Assembly (NCBI GenBank): GCA_019802505.1
Contig: JAFMOC010000083.1
Location: 1,272,501 to 1,336,500 of the forward strand
Length of the DNA stretch: 64,000 bases
Source of the DNA: Corydoras sp. C115
Lineage: Eukaryota; Chordata; Actinopteri; Siluriformes; Callichthyidae
Direction of reading: 5' to 3'
Numbering within the stretch: the stretch's first letter is position 1; each line of letters opens with the position of its first letter. Shown here in pieces: positions 1 to 11,406 of this stretch. Both the position numbers and the translations under genes were made by a program. The notes under the pieces are model-generated. The model did no database searches. It saw only the letters and a list, made by a program, of their open reading frames with translations, and was not told the origin of the DNA.

Positions 1-52
1 TGTGGGAAACCGGAGAACCCAGAGGAAACCCACGCAGACACAGGGAGACCAG
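1..52 (-). mobile_element. SINE-A fragment, cut by window edge
   Basis: It carries the GGAAACCGGAGAACC and CACGCAGACACAGGGAGA parts of the SINE-A body and then breaks into unrelated DNA. Confidence 0.8.
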
Positions 53-231
53 GCCTTATCTGCACCAAGTAGTGTAAATTATACTGACAGTGAAGAGCTT
101 GAGACGTCGTTAAATGAAAAAAGTTGTTTCAACTAGAATCAGGATCTTTGGTGAAAAAAAACTCACTGTAGCCTCATATTTTAAAAATGACAACAATAAC
201 ACACAATGATTTAATTAAAAATCAACATTTA

Positions 232-505
232 CAGTTGGGCTTAGTGATTAGCATGTACTCCTCTCAGCACTGGGGATCCATGTTCTCCCAAAGTTTGTGT
301 GGGTTTTCTACGGGTTCTCCGGTTTCCTCCCACATCCAGAAATAATGGATTTGAGGTGAATTGAAAACTCTAAATTGCCCCACATAGATTGTGTGTGTGT
401 GTGAGTGAGAGTGCCCAGCGATAGATTGGCACCCTGTCCTGGGTGTATTTGCCCAGCACCCAAAACGTTGGAACTCCCCCCCCCATGATAATCAATGAAT
501 GAAGA
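232..505 (+). mobile_element. SINE-A, diverged copy
   Basis: The head (CTTAGTGATTAGCATG), the GGTTCTCCGGTTTCCTCC body and the AATGAATGAAG tail are recognisable, with the tRNA-like B box deleted. Confidence 0.75.
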
Positions 506-1479
506 TACACAGTTTGCTATTGTAAATGGTTAGTCAAATAATGTTGCAGATATGTTTTGGTACAACCACCATTATCAAAAAGGTTGGGCTATTTCATAAA
601 CCTATTACACCTTCATTAAAGTTTTGTTTATTTTGTTAAAGATGTTCCCTCCAAAGCTTTCTTAATTTTTATAAAAGTACAGGGACATCTACATATTACA
701 GCTTGACATGACATTTTAGGTTGACCCCTTAAAAGCTAGAAGAGCTTCCACTCTTCTGAAAAGTCTTTCTACAAGATTTTCAGTTGTGTCCGTGGGAACA
801 TTTATTCAGGAGAGGATTTGTGACTTCAGACAGTGATTTTAAGTAGGAAGCTTTGGATCTTAAGTGTCATTCTACTTTATCCCTGAGGTGTTTAAAAGGG
901 TTGACATCAAGCCTACTCAATATTACCCAACCACACTTTGACGAACTTCACTTCGTGCATTTCATCCCCACAGCTCAAGTAAAGGATTAAGTAGAAAATA
1001 ATGATTGAAAAGACTTTCCTCAAACATTTTATACAAAGTCGGAAACGTGCAACAGTCTAAAATGCACAACATATTTGATTTTATAAACATGTGACACTGG
1101 GACTTAACAAACCTTTTTATTTTAATGTTTGAAAGGCGAGTCCTGACACTGTACCTTCTCACACTCACAAGACATTAGGTGGCTTTGGCACTAACTGCTT
1201 CATTTGCATTGGGTAAATGTCTTGGTTTTTAATAAAGGGAAGCATTTTTGTTGTTCTTCGCAGGTTTTACTAAGTAAATTACTTGAATACTTTACTTTTA
1301 CTTAGCACTGTATGATCTTAATAATCATTGCACTGTTGTTTTTGTAATTAATGATTTCCCTAATCTATTATTATCATTGATGTTATCAGTAAGCAACTTT
1401 ATCACATTATCAAGAGCAATGTGTGATTTTTAAAGTTACATTTTTAAATGTGAAATATTCACAGGAAAGTGGTGTTGTT
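506..1479. other. AT-rich DNA, no feature recognised
   Basis: No exon, RNA gene or known repeat was recognised. The 68-codon frame on the - strand near 962-1168 resembles no family known to me. Confidence 0.5.
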
Positions 1480-1870
1480 AATGACAGATAGCGGAGTGGC
1501 CTTATACATTATTCACATTAATGCACAACCTCGAGTACCTTAAAACAACTTTAAAAACACTTATTTATTCTCCTACTTCTATTCACAAATCTATTTATTT
1601 AAAACAAAATTATCAATAAACTCTTGCAATGTAAATCAACACCGTTTTGTTTTTTTTAAGTAAACATAAGCAAATGGATACCAGTGCTCGCTGGAAAATG
1701 TCTCACTGTTTATATTAATCTGTACATCCATTAATGTTTTATGTATTAAAGATCCATTTTACATATTTATACCTGTATAAAATGATCAGAGGTGTGCATT
1801 ATTGTCACGGTTGGACAAGCAGTTCAGCCAATCAGATTTGAGGACCAGAACTGCCCGTATTATAAATATG
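1480..1870. mobile_element. Nonautonomous DNA element remnant (same family as 45811-47205)
   Basis: It shares with 45811-47205 and 57455-57850 the blocks CATTATTCACATTAATGCA with CCTCGAGTACCTTA (around 1508-1543) and the inner block GCATTATTGTCACGG to CAGCCAATCAGATTTGAGGA (1797-1843). It is diverged and probably half of a foldback element. Confidence 0.6.
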
Positions 1871-2227
1871 GTTAACAAAAAAATTTCAAAATAATATTTG
1901 TCATTATCAAATACGCCAAGTAGAATGTAGCCAAAGTATCTGCTCAGTTGCTCTACAAAACTGTCACACAACCAGGTAAAAACATTCATCATATCAAACC
2001 TTAATAATATGGCTGATAACGTATTGCACACAATCACAAAAAGTATGAATTACAAAATCTGTAAATATTTATTTAAGGTGTGGTGTTTGCCACTTTGCCG
2101 TATGTCAAATTTCTGCACACAATTAAGCACAACACATTATACACAGTTTGCTGGAGGTATATTTAAGAGCAGCCTACAAATCTTTTAAAGACATCAAGGA
2201 AAACTCTAAATTACAATCACCACGAAC

Positions 2228-2292
2228 ATTACATTTAGTTATTTAGGAGACGCTTTTATCCAAAGCTACTGACAAGTAGCCGAACTTAATGT
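2228..2292 (-). repeat. L2-type SINE/LINE tail fragment
   Basis: It contains the near-universal fish tail (ACGCTTTTATCCAAAGC) that ends L2 LINEs and many tRNA-SINEs, in reverse orientation. Confidence 0.65.
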
Positions 2293-2860
2293 TTGGGGTA
2301 AGAACATAGGAGCAAAGACCTCTGACACAGAATCCCTGGAGCAAAGACCTCTGACACATTTTGCAGTATTAAGATCAGACTTTCTTAATCACATGCCAAC
2401 TGCAAAAAAACTTGGATACCAGTGAGACTGTGGGAATTTGATAAAAAAAAAAAATAATAAAGACTAAAAAGACATTTAAACAACATTTTATTTAATTTTT
2501 AATATAAATACAAGCTTAATGAAAGTTTTTGTGATTTACAACTTGGACAATTTCAAAGTCTGTAAATAATTTCCATGAATTTATTGATAACTTGAAATGT
2601 CTATTATCTGTGCTTCCACTGATGTAACTTCATGATGAACTCATTGCATTAGTGGTTGAGTTTATATAGCACTTTCAAATTAAGTAAATACACAGTACTG
2701 GTGGCATTCTATTTTTGCTTTGCATGAATTGCAATTACTGTTGCATTTCCTAAACCAAAAACAACTGTTTAAAAAGCTGAAACCAAGCAAAAGAATAAAG
2801 CTATAAAAAAACAATAAAGAAATAATAAAGCTTAGCTTTTATTTAAGCTTCAAAGCAGAG

Positions 2861-2988
2861 TCATTGTGGTATAGTGGGCAGTATCTCCGCCTATAACGCT
2901 GAAGACTGTTGGTTTTTTTTGGGGGGGGGGGGGGGGTTGTGAATTTTCCCATTGTGGAACCAATAAAGAATTACCTTATCTTATCTTG
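2861..2988 (+). mobile_element. tRNA-Asp-like SINE or retropseudogene
   Basis: The first 50 bases resemble tRNA-Asp (GTATAGTGG A box, GTATCTCCGCCT anticodon arm), but the anticodon loop reads CTATAAC and the T arm is replaced by a T/G homopolymer run (2912-2937). It ends in CCAATAAAGAATTA plus a CTTAT repeat, a common fish LINE/SINE tail. Confidence 0.6.
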
Positions 2989-3195
2989 AAGTAGAAACAT
3001 TACACATTTGTACTCTCAGAGTCAGTGGTGCTCAAATCTTTCAATGTTTTTAAACTACTTAATAGAAAGCTACCAACAGCTACCAATCATTATGGGTAAA
3101 AACTGGTGCAGCCATCTGCACTGAAATCAAAGGTTTTTTTTGTTAGTTATATTATTCTTATCACGTCTTCTGCTTAATGCTCTACAAGGGTTGTG

Positions 3196-3432
3196 GAAGG
3201 AAGTGTTTCCATCCAAGATAGAATGTTTTGGACACTGGGCACACCCAGAACAGGGTGCCAATCTATTACTGCTATGAGCATATGATATGAGCAATTTAAA
3301 GCCGCTAAATTACCTGGAATTCATGTTTTGGACTATAGGAGCAAACCAGAGCTCCCGGGAAAAAAAACACGGGTAGAACGTGGTCAGTCCACTCAGACTG
3401 AGAATCAAGCGTGCTAACCACTATGCGCCCCA
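3196..3432 (-). mobile_element. SINE-A, old diverged copy
   Basis: Weak but ordered matches run from the tail side (GGACACTGGGCACACCCAG) to the head (GTGCTAACCACTATGCGCC). Confidence 0.55.
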
Positions 3433-4103
3433 TCTCATTATTCTATTTAAAACGATTAAATAAATTTGTAAGTAAAATAATAAACAACCAGCCAGTAAGG
3501 TATATTGTGATATGCTCCTATTAAAATTTGTAATGGTACTTTAAGAATAGGATTAGTATTTTAATAAGCAATGCATTTCTCATAACTTGCACTAATGTGT
3601 GACAGCCAGGTAATGTGTGTGTGAGAGAGAGAGGGATGTGGAATGTATGAATCTTGTGAGAAGTGGAGAGCAGTTATTTTTTTTAATAGTGTGCTTGTTC
3701 TCCCTTGCAATTCTAAACGGACAAAACAAATACATGCCCCTGAATTACAATTTTTCTATCAGACACAACCATTTGATCCAAACAGTCAAATCTATCAGTA
3801 CCTTACAATAGCAAGAATAAACATTCATTGGATGTGATGTCAAGTATGATTATGAGATGATTTACCTGAGAAAGCAGAGATCCTTGTGATCTCCTGGAAA
3901 CATTTGGCTACTTTACTTCATTCACAAAAAAAAATCTTTATTTTTGGATAAACAAAATTAGCCTGTTCTCAATAGAAGAGCATGATATGAATACAATGGT
4001 GGCATGCCAATTAAACGTGTATTCCACAACCTAACGTCTCCCTCCATAAACATTCCAAAAAGTCTTAGTTTTTTGCACTTAAAACTACTATAGCATTATA
4101 GTT

Positions 4104-4389
4104 GGCGGAGCAGCATGGTGGCTTAGTGGTTAGCATGTTCGTCTCAGCGCTGGGGATTCCCGGTTCGAATCTCAATCTCCGGTTTCTTCCCGCCGTCCAA
4201 AAACATGGATCAAGGTAAATTGAATGTTCCAAATATCCCCATATAGAGTGTGTATGCTTGTGTGAATAAGTGTGTCCAGCAATAGATTGGCTCCAGGGTG
4301 TGGCTCCAGCGACCAAAGCGTTCTCCCCTGGATGACCATGGGGAACCCCACCGCAACGAATAAAGCGGAAGATAGCAGATGGATAGACA
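4104..4389 (+). mobile_element. SINE-A copy
   Basis: Head with A box GTGGCTTAGTGGTTAGC and B box CGGTTCGAATC; the middle is deleted; tail GATAGCAGATGGATAG. Confidence 0.85.
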
Positions 4390-4437
4390 GATTTTGTTGA
4401 ACTAATTAATTAAGTGATTTAACTGATTATTTATTCA

Positions 4438-5106
4438 GGGCAGAACATTGGCATAGTGGTTAGCACATTCGCCTTTCAGCGGTGGGGATTTTTGGTTCAA
4501 ACCCCAATCTGGGTGGAGTTTACATGTTCTCCGCACATACGCGTGGGTTTCCTCTGGGTTCTCCAGTTTCCTCCCACAGTCTAAAAACATTCATTCATTA
4601 TCTCCCGCTTTATCCTCTATTAGGGTCGTGGGGGGTTCCCCATGCCCATCCAGGGGAGAACGTCTCGGGCGCTGGGCAGATAGACCCAGGACAGGGAACC
4701 AATCCATCGCTGGGCACACACTCACACACACACTCTATATGGGGCAATTTTGGAGAATTCAATTGACTTGATCCATGTTTTTGGACTGTGGGAGGAAACC
4801 GGAGAACCCGGAGGAAACGCACACAGACACGGGGAGAACATGGAAACTCCACCCAGATTGGGATTCGAACCGGGAATCCCTAGCGCTGTGAGGCGAACGT
4901 GCTAACCACTAAGCCGGAGTCTAAAAACATGGATCAAGGTAATTTAAATGCGCCAAATCACCCTATATAGAGTGTGTTTGTGTGTATGTGTCTGCGTGAG
5001 TGTGTGCCCAGTTATGGATTGGCGTATCTGCCCAGTTCTCCCCTGGATGGGCATGGGGAATTCCCCGTAACCCTAGTTGAGGATTAAGCAGAAGATAATT
5101 GCTGGA
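4438..5106 (+). mobile_element. SINE-A host copy split by a nested SINE-A
   Basis: The two halves (4438-4590 and 4918-5106) make one + strand SINE-A once the insert is removed; the 13-bp AGTCTAAAAACAT occurs on both sides of the insert. Confidence 0.88.
4591..4917 (-). mobile_element. SINE-A nested in SINE-A, opposite orientation
   Basis: A nearly intact younger copy: tail ATTCATTATCTCCCGC at left, tRNA-like head (TTCGAACCGGGAATCC, GCTAACCACTAAGCC) at right, flanked by the target-site duplication AGTCTAAAAACAT at 4578-4590 and 4918-4930. Confidence 0.92.
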
Positions 5107-5439
5107 TCAATGGATTATTTATTCAGAAATTGTGAAATTTATTCAGATTGTGGTCTCAGAGCGCTGAAGTTTCCCCTCATTCCAAACTTGTCATATCACG
5201 TCCTCGAGGTAAAGCCAAGATGGAACAGGAAAGAAGACCATAAAACTTCCTGCAATCTATTTACACACTCCACAGTTATAATCTGGTACAGTGGTTCATC
5301 TGAACATCAACACAATAAGGTTGTCCACAAACTTTTGGTCACGTTTGTGGACGTATATTGAACACATAACGACCCACAAATACTGTATATTACACATCGT
5401 CGGCACCTTGCAGTGTTGACTCATGCAGAGTGTGATAGT

Positions 5440-5950
5440 AAATCAGTTTTAAGGGTGTGACTGAAGTTTGGGGAGTTTGGAAGCTCGGGGTTGCTGGAGG
5501 TTTGCTGCTCGTTGCGCCCGGCGTCTCAGTGGAAGCAGCGCCGGTGGGGATCTGGGGAGCGGGCGGAGCAGGAGCGTGCACTGAATACTAAGTCGACTCC
5601 GTGTCGACTCTGAGCGCCAGAAGCGCGACTGCAGAGCAGCATGACAAGTTGAAGGAAGATTGTTTGGAAGTGTGCGGAGAGTTATGAGGGAAGAGGAAGA
5701 AGCGACGGAACGAGCGATCTCTCCACCTCCGAAGTCCGACCAAAGCGCCAAACCGCGGGCGAGCGATCGGACGGCTACTCACCGCAGTGTCGGTCCGATA
5801 CAGCTGCTGTCTGTGCTCTCGATCTCCCGGAGAATCCGCTCATGCTCCGCCGCCGCGTCCGCGCTCGCCATCTTTCACTTCGCTCTCGCACTCCAGCGTT
5901 CAACTCGCATTCGCTGCTCTGCGCATGCGCCGACGCAATCGCTGTACGCA
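5440..5950. promoter_or_regulatory. CpG-rich block, unassigned promoter or first exon
   Basis: The base composition changes sharply to GC- and CpG-rich (GCGCC, GAGCGGG, CCGCGG and many CG dinucleotides) between AT-rich flanks. Open frames on both strands here are composition artefacts or unproven. A donor-like GCG|GTGAG reads on the - strand near 5775-5785. It may be the promoter of a gene lying left of the window or an upstream promoter for bad. No protein family is recognised. Confidence 0.45.
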
Positions 5951-5958
5951 CACGCTCG

Positions 5959-5962
<4 letters not shown>

Positions 5963-5994
<32 letters not shown>

Positions 5995-6321
5995 AATACA
6001 CACACACACACAAATACACACACACACACAAATACACACAAACACACACACACAAATACACACACAAATACACACACAAATACACACAAATACACACACA
6101 AACACACACAAATACACACACACACACAAACACACAAATACACACACACACACACAAATATACACACACACACAAATACACACACACACACACACACAAA
6201 ACACACACACACACACACACACAAATACACACAAAACACACACACAAATACACACACACACACAAATACACACACACAAATACACACACACACACACAAA
6301 TAAATACACACACACACACAA

Positions 6322-6356
<35 letters not shown>

Positions 6357-6734
6357 TACACACACACACACACACAAATACACACACACAAATACACACA
6401 CACACAATACACAAACACACACACACACAAACACACACACACAAATACACACACACACACAAATACACACACACACACATAAATACACACACACAAATAC
6501 ACACACACACACACAAATATACACACACACACAAACACACACACACAAATACACACACACACACACACACAAATACACACACACACACTCAAATACACAC
6601 ACAAATACACGCACACACAGAAGAAAACACGCACAAATACACACAAACACACACACACACAAATACACAAATACACACACACACAAATACACGCACACAC
6701 AGAAGAAAAACACACGCACAAATACACACACACA
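5963..6734. repeat. Compound tandem array (CA)n with AAATA interruptions
   Basis: About 770 bp of CACACA runs of varying length separated by AAATA or AAA. Two GCACACACAGAAGAAAA units occur near 6612 and 6691, showing a higher-order duplication at the right end. All long ORFs here (poly Thr-His, Cys-Val) are artefacts of the array. Confidence 0.95.
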
Positions 6735-6837
6735 CTCAGAATTTCCTAAAGTCTAGTTTTCAGGAATTTTATTAGATTGGTTTTACTTTCCTTAGATTCA
6801 TTCATGCATTTATTTATATATTTATAGTTGTATATTC

Positions 6838-7165
6838 AGGCGGCACGGTGGCTTAGTGGTTAGCACGTTCGCCTCTCAGCGCTAGGGATTCCCGGTTCGA
6901 ATCCCCATCTGGGTGGAGTTTCCATGTTCTCCCTGTGTCTGCGTGGGTTTCCTCTGGGTTCTCCGGTTTCTTCCCACAGTCCAAAAAGTCAATTGAGTTC
7001 TATAAATTGCCCCATATAGAGTGTGTATGCGTGTGTGTCAGCGATAGATTGGCGCCCTGTCCTGGGTGTATCTGCCCAGTGCCCGAAACGTTCTACCCTG
7101 GATGGGCATGGGGAACCCCACCACGACCCAAATATAGGATAAAGCGGAAGATAATGAATGAATGA
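6838..7165 (+). mobile_element. SINE-A copy with target-site duplication
   Basis: Full head-to-tail element; 14-bp duplication ATAGTTGTATATTC at 6824-6837 and 7166-7179. Confidence 0.92.
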
Positions 7166-7411
7166 ATAGTTGTATATTCTTTATTTTATTGATAGTTGTA
7201 TATTCTATTGCCCCATATAGAGTGTGTATATTTCACATATCACTATCATATTTATCTTATTTCATCTTATTTTCTTTTAGTTAAAGTTCTAACTTTAATA
7301 GAACAGGTCTAAACGGGTCCGTGAGCCATAATTTCGTTTCTGTGTCATGTACCACATGTGATACAAATGATAATAAAAGTTTCTTGAATCTTGAATTATA
7401 TTCTGCTTATT

Positions 7412-7545
7412 TCTAGGGTCTAGCGTTTTGTGCGCTGGGCAGATACACACAGGAAAGTGGTGCAGGGCACACTCAGACACACACACACACAAATTTAGAG
7501 CATTCAATTTACCTTAAACCCATGTCATTGGCTTTAGGAGTGAAT
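7412..7545 (-). mobile_element. SINE-A fragment
   Basis: GCGCTGGGCAGATACACA and the CACACACACACA segment are recognisable; the head is missing. Confidence 0.6.
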
Positions 7546-7637
7546 CTGATCAACTGGGTGTGAATCCACTTTTAACTTGTTAGGCTTCCACAGTCCTGCA
7601 ATAAACTGGCAATCTAACCAGGGACCCTACGTTTTCT

Positions 7638-7668
7638 CTCTCTCTCTCGCTCTCTCTATATATATATA

Positions 7669-7716
<48 letters not shown>

Positions 7717-7752
7717 GATATAAATATATATATATATATATATATTTTTTTT
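7638..7752. repeat. (TC)n/(AT)n compound microsatellite
   Basis: Alternating blocks of TC and AT dinucleotides, then a T run. Confidence 0.95.
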
Positions 7753-7857
7753 TTTTTATGTTCTTACATGTTCTTACATCTTGTAGCACCAAGAAGTGTA
7801 TGTAAGAACAGGGGGAAAAATAAATAAAGTATTAAATATAATTAATTATTAAATACA

Positions 7858-7860
<3 letters not shown>

Positions 7861-7915
<55 letters not shown>

Positions 7916-7942
7916 TTATTCTGTTTATAGTTTTTCAACTGC

Positions 7943-8025
<83 letters not shown>

Positions 8026-8064
8026 GTATATAGGCAGTTGAAAAACTATCAAATAGAATAAAAT
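7861..8064. repeat. (AT)n arrays and 32-bp inverted repeat
   Basis: (TA)n at 7861-7910, then an arm ending in TTTTTCAACTGCCT (about 7912-7944), a TC/(AT)n spacer (7945-8031), and a reverse-complement arm beginning AGGCAGTTGAAAAA (8032-8064). One extruded hairpin could form from the whole. Confidence 0.85.
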
Positions 8065-8519
8065 ATAATATATTACAATAATAAGCTGGTATAATAATAT
8101 AATAGTGTGTGTGTATCTTTGTCTGTGAAACCCAAGAAGTCTCTTTATTGGCACCACTCTATACAAAATAACATTGCCAAAGCATTACATCAATAATGAC
8201 AAAAGAGGTAACACAATAAATGACAACAAAAGTAAATAAAGAAAAAAAATAAAAATAAAATTAAGATTCTGAAATATACTTTCTCTCTCTCTCTCTCTCT
8301 GTCGCTCGTTCAGTATTTATTCAGTATCAGTTTGACGACACTTTTACAGACTGAGTTATGAACAGTAAAAAGTAAAGCAACAACAAAGTATTTTCATTGA
8401 GCTTTTACGTTGTTCTGTGTCCCCAGCGCCAGTCGCATACTTGCGTACTAATCAGTATGCGTGTGTGCGTTCACACTGCATGTCCTGTTTGGTATTGTAG
8501 TATAGAACTCTGATCAGAC

Positions 8520-8603
8520 CCGCGTCACCGTCATCAGCCGCTGATCTCCGAACACAGAGCGCCGCTGAGCTCCCCTCGCTGCCGGGTTATCTCCTCCATT
8601 TCG
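8520..8603 (+). other. bad: Putative first, noncoding exon of bad with promoter
   Basis: The stretch is GC- and CpG-richer than its surroundings and ends in a strong donor (TCG followed by GTAAGT at 8604). It lies upstream of the second 5'UTR exon. The left boundary is a guess because no TATA box or initiator fixes the start site. Assignment to bad is inference from order and strand. Confidence 0.5.
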
Positions 8604-9103
8604 GTAAGTTCTTCTGCTTCGTCTCACAGACTTCTAATTAAACTTTAATCAATCAGCTGAGAAATGGACCGAAGTTTCGGGGACTCCATAAAAACAACGC
8701 TCGTACTGGCTAAGGCTCATTAACTAGATTCGTTTGTAGATTGTACACACTCTTGTAGTTTAAATGTGCAATAAAGTGTGTTTCTAGAGCGGAAAGAGTG
8801 TAATTTGTGTGCGTTTTTTTGGAATTGTATCCGCGAGTGAACTCCAGCGTTTCAAAATATAAACAAGGCTGAAGAGACTAGCTGCTAAGGCGGAAGTGAG
8901 TTGCTACTTTACCTCAGCGCTGTTTGTGTTGTTGAGTCAGACTTCTAATCTGAAGCTTATCGTTCTGATTTAAAGAGTTAATGCGGTTTGATTTAATCCC
9001 TCAAACGCCACAGACAGCGCCAAAAAAGCCTGACACCATCACTGTATAGTGCGATATGTGATTTACGATCTACTTTTTGAAATCAATTTATTCCGCTCTG
9101 CAG

Positions 9104-9226
9104 GACTTCTGTAATCTACACGAGCCGGACTAAAGGAACCATCACAGTAAATCAGAACCTGAGAACAGCATCACCCTGAGCGACTTGATCACTGAGGACT
9201 CCGAGCATCTTAAGAGTCCTGATAAG
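9104..9226 (+). other. bad: Putative second 5'UTR exon of bad
   Basis: It is bounded by a pyrimidine-rich acceptor (CTCTGCAG before 9104) and a GATAAG|GTACC donor after 9226. It has no ATG, so it would be untranslated. A SINE inserted 9 bp after the donor and duplicated the donor sequence at 9935-9946 (see findings). Confidence 0.5.
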
Positions 9227-9235
9227 GTACCAACT

Positions 9236-9934
9236 CATTCATTCATTATCTCCCGCTTTATCCTCTATTAGGGTCGCGGTGGGGTTCCCCATGCCCATCC
9301 AGGGGAGAAAGTCTCGGGTGCTGGGCAGATAGACCCAGGACAGGGTGCCAATCCATCGCTTGCACACACCCACTCACACACACACTCAATATGGGGCAAT
9401 TTTTGAGAATTCAATTGACTTGATCCATGTTTTTGGACTGTGGGAGGAAACCGGAGAACCCGGAGGAAACCCACGCAGACACGGGGAGAACATGGAAACT
9501 CCACCCAGATGTTCCAGATGTGCCAATCCATCGCTGGGCACACACTCACTCACACAGACACACTCTATACGGGGCAATTTTTGAGAATTCAATTGACTTG
9601 ATCCATGTTTTTGGACTGTGGGAGGAAACCGGAGAACCCGGAGGAAACCCACGCAGACACGGGGAGAACATGGAAACTCCACCCAGATGTTCCAGATGTG
9701 CCAATCCATCGCTGGGCACACACTCACTCACACAGACACACTCTATATGGGGCAATTTTTGAGAATTCAATTGACTCGATCCATGTTTTTGGACTGTGGG
9801 AGGAAACCGGAGAACCCGGAGGAAACCCACGCAGACACGGGGAGAACATGGAAACTCCACGCAGATGGGGATTCGAACTGGGAATCCCTAGCGCTGAGAG
9901 GCGAACGTGCTGACCACTAAGCCACCGTGCCGCC
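9236..9934 (-). mobile_element. SINE-A with internally triplicated body, in bad intron 2
   Basis: One insertion with a single tail (left) and single head (right), but the body between them occurs three times in tandem with periods of 175 and 178 bp (the GTGCCAATCCATCG landmark is at 9345, 9520 and 9698). The duplication AAGGTACYAACT is at 9224-9235 and 9935-9946. Confidence 0.92.
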
Positions 9935-9946
9935 AAGGTACTAACT

Positions 9947-11400
9947 AATAATCTAATATTCTATAATCCACAAAGCTGCTATATGTGTACCAAGTGTAGC
10001 TTCAATACAGGAGTTATACCAGATCGGTCTGTCTTGTTGACGCATGTAAATGTTTTTTCATCCCAAACAGACTATTTGGACACGCCTTAATAACTGAATT
10101 TGGATAGAGAATGGCTCTTGTCGTTCCTAATACACAAGTGTAAACAGAACAAATTTTCCTTGCAAGTAGCTGCACATAATTGCAGGTATAAAGGACATTG
10201 TTAAACTAGTGCACAGGATAGTCATAAATTAATAAATAATCTGCAGTATGATAATTAGAAGAGAACTTAAAATGTAAATGCCTCAGAATATATAACCAAA
10301 CAGTAAAATATTAATAGTGCAACATTTTAAAATGACTTTGTATGATAATCATACAGCAGCAGCGGCATAAAATGCATTAATGTTCAGAGTTCAGCAGTCT
10401 AATGGCCTGAAGTAAGAAACTATTACAGAACCTTGTGGTCTTGAACCGAATACTCTTGAAGTGCTTTTTAGAGGCCAACAGGACAAACAGTACACAGTGA
10501 GGGAATTAATAACTTAGTATTAAGTTCTAGTGTTATGAGGGTATAAAAACAAACACCTAGCCAAGCATTTTATACAGTTTTATACAGTTTAAGTTTAGTT
10601 ACTCTCATCCAACATCAGTGTCTTAAGATTAAAATGCTTTTCTGCAGTAATGGGCAACTGAAAGACTCCATCATCATTTAAAAAATAAATAAATAAGTGA
10701 ACTCAAAGCTTAAAATGGGATTTTGTTAAAGCTTCTGTAGTAGGTTTCCCTCAATACTTTTGCCTATCATTTGGGCATTAATGCCATATATATAAAAATA
10801 TAGTATTTTGTGTATTTAATCCAAGCTAAAACTATTAAGGTAACCATAATACAGCCAAAAAGAGATAAGAATATTAAAGATAGGTTTAGAATATGAACTA
10901 ACTAGCCACGTTTTCTGCAAACATTATATTGAGCATTGAGGCTTTTCCTCAGGGGCCCAACAGTGACATTTTGTCAATCACCATTGCACCAGCCGAGGAA
11001 TGTAATTTTGTACAAGATAAGATAACCTTTTATTATCCCACATAGATAAATTTGCATTGTTATAACAGTATCAAGAAAAAAAATTATGTATATTTACAAG
11101 ATTAAAAAAATAAAGAAACTACAAAAACAAATAAATGGAAATTTAAAGTAAAAAAAAAAAGAATTTACAAGTAAAAAAAAAAAGAATTTACAAGTAATCA
11201 CAACTATTTTGCCAAAATATAAAATAATCTAATGAATTTGTTTTGTTTTTAAATACTAGTAACTGTTTTTAGTGTAAGAGATTAATGTATTTCTTGACCT
11301 GAAATTTTATAAAGCTGTTGTAAAATATATGAAACATTTAAAAACTAAACTTTGATCTCATACTTGATTGTTATTTTTATCTTTTGGTGATGTCGTAAAG
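9947..11400. other. bad intron, with old retroelement remnants
   Basis: 10385-10500 (TTCAGCAGTCTAATGGCCTGAAG and onward) matches a widespread fish LINE-type remnant from recall. 11022-11060 (AAGATAAGATAACCTTTTATTATCCC) is a reversed LINE 3' tail. Two identical AAGTAAAAAAAAAAAGAATTTACA units lie near 11146-11192. No exon is seen. Confidence 0.5.
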
Positions 11401-11406
11401 ATTAGG

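Noticed and set aside
5660..6775. Long open frames (371 codons + strand, 318 codons - strand) over the CA array
   Set aside because: Poly Thr-His and Cys-Val products follow from a CA repeat that is open in several frames; no domain and no splice or start context.
9268..9936. Overlapping frames of about 70-113 codons with repeated HVFGLWEETGEPGGNP or SPCLRGFPPGSPVSSHSPKT sequence
   Set aside because: The same peptides occur at every SINE-A copy on either strand, so they are SINE translations, not a gene family.
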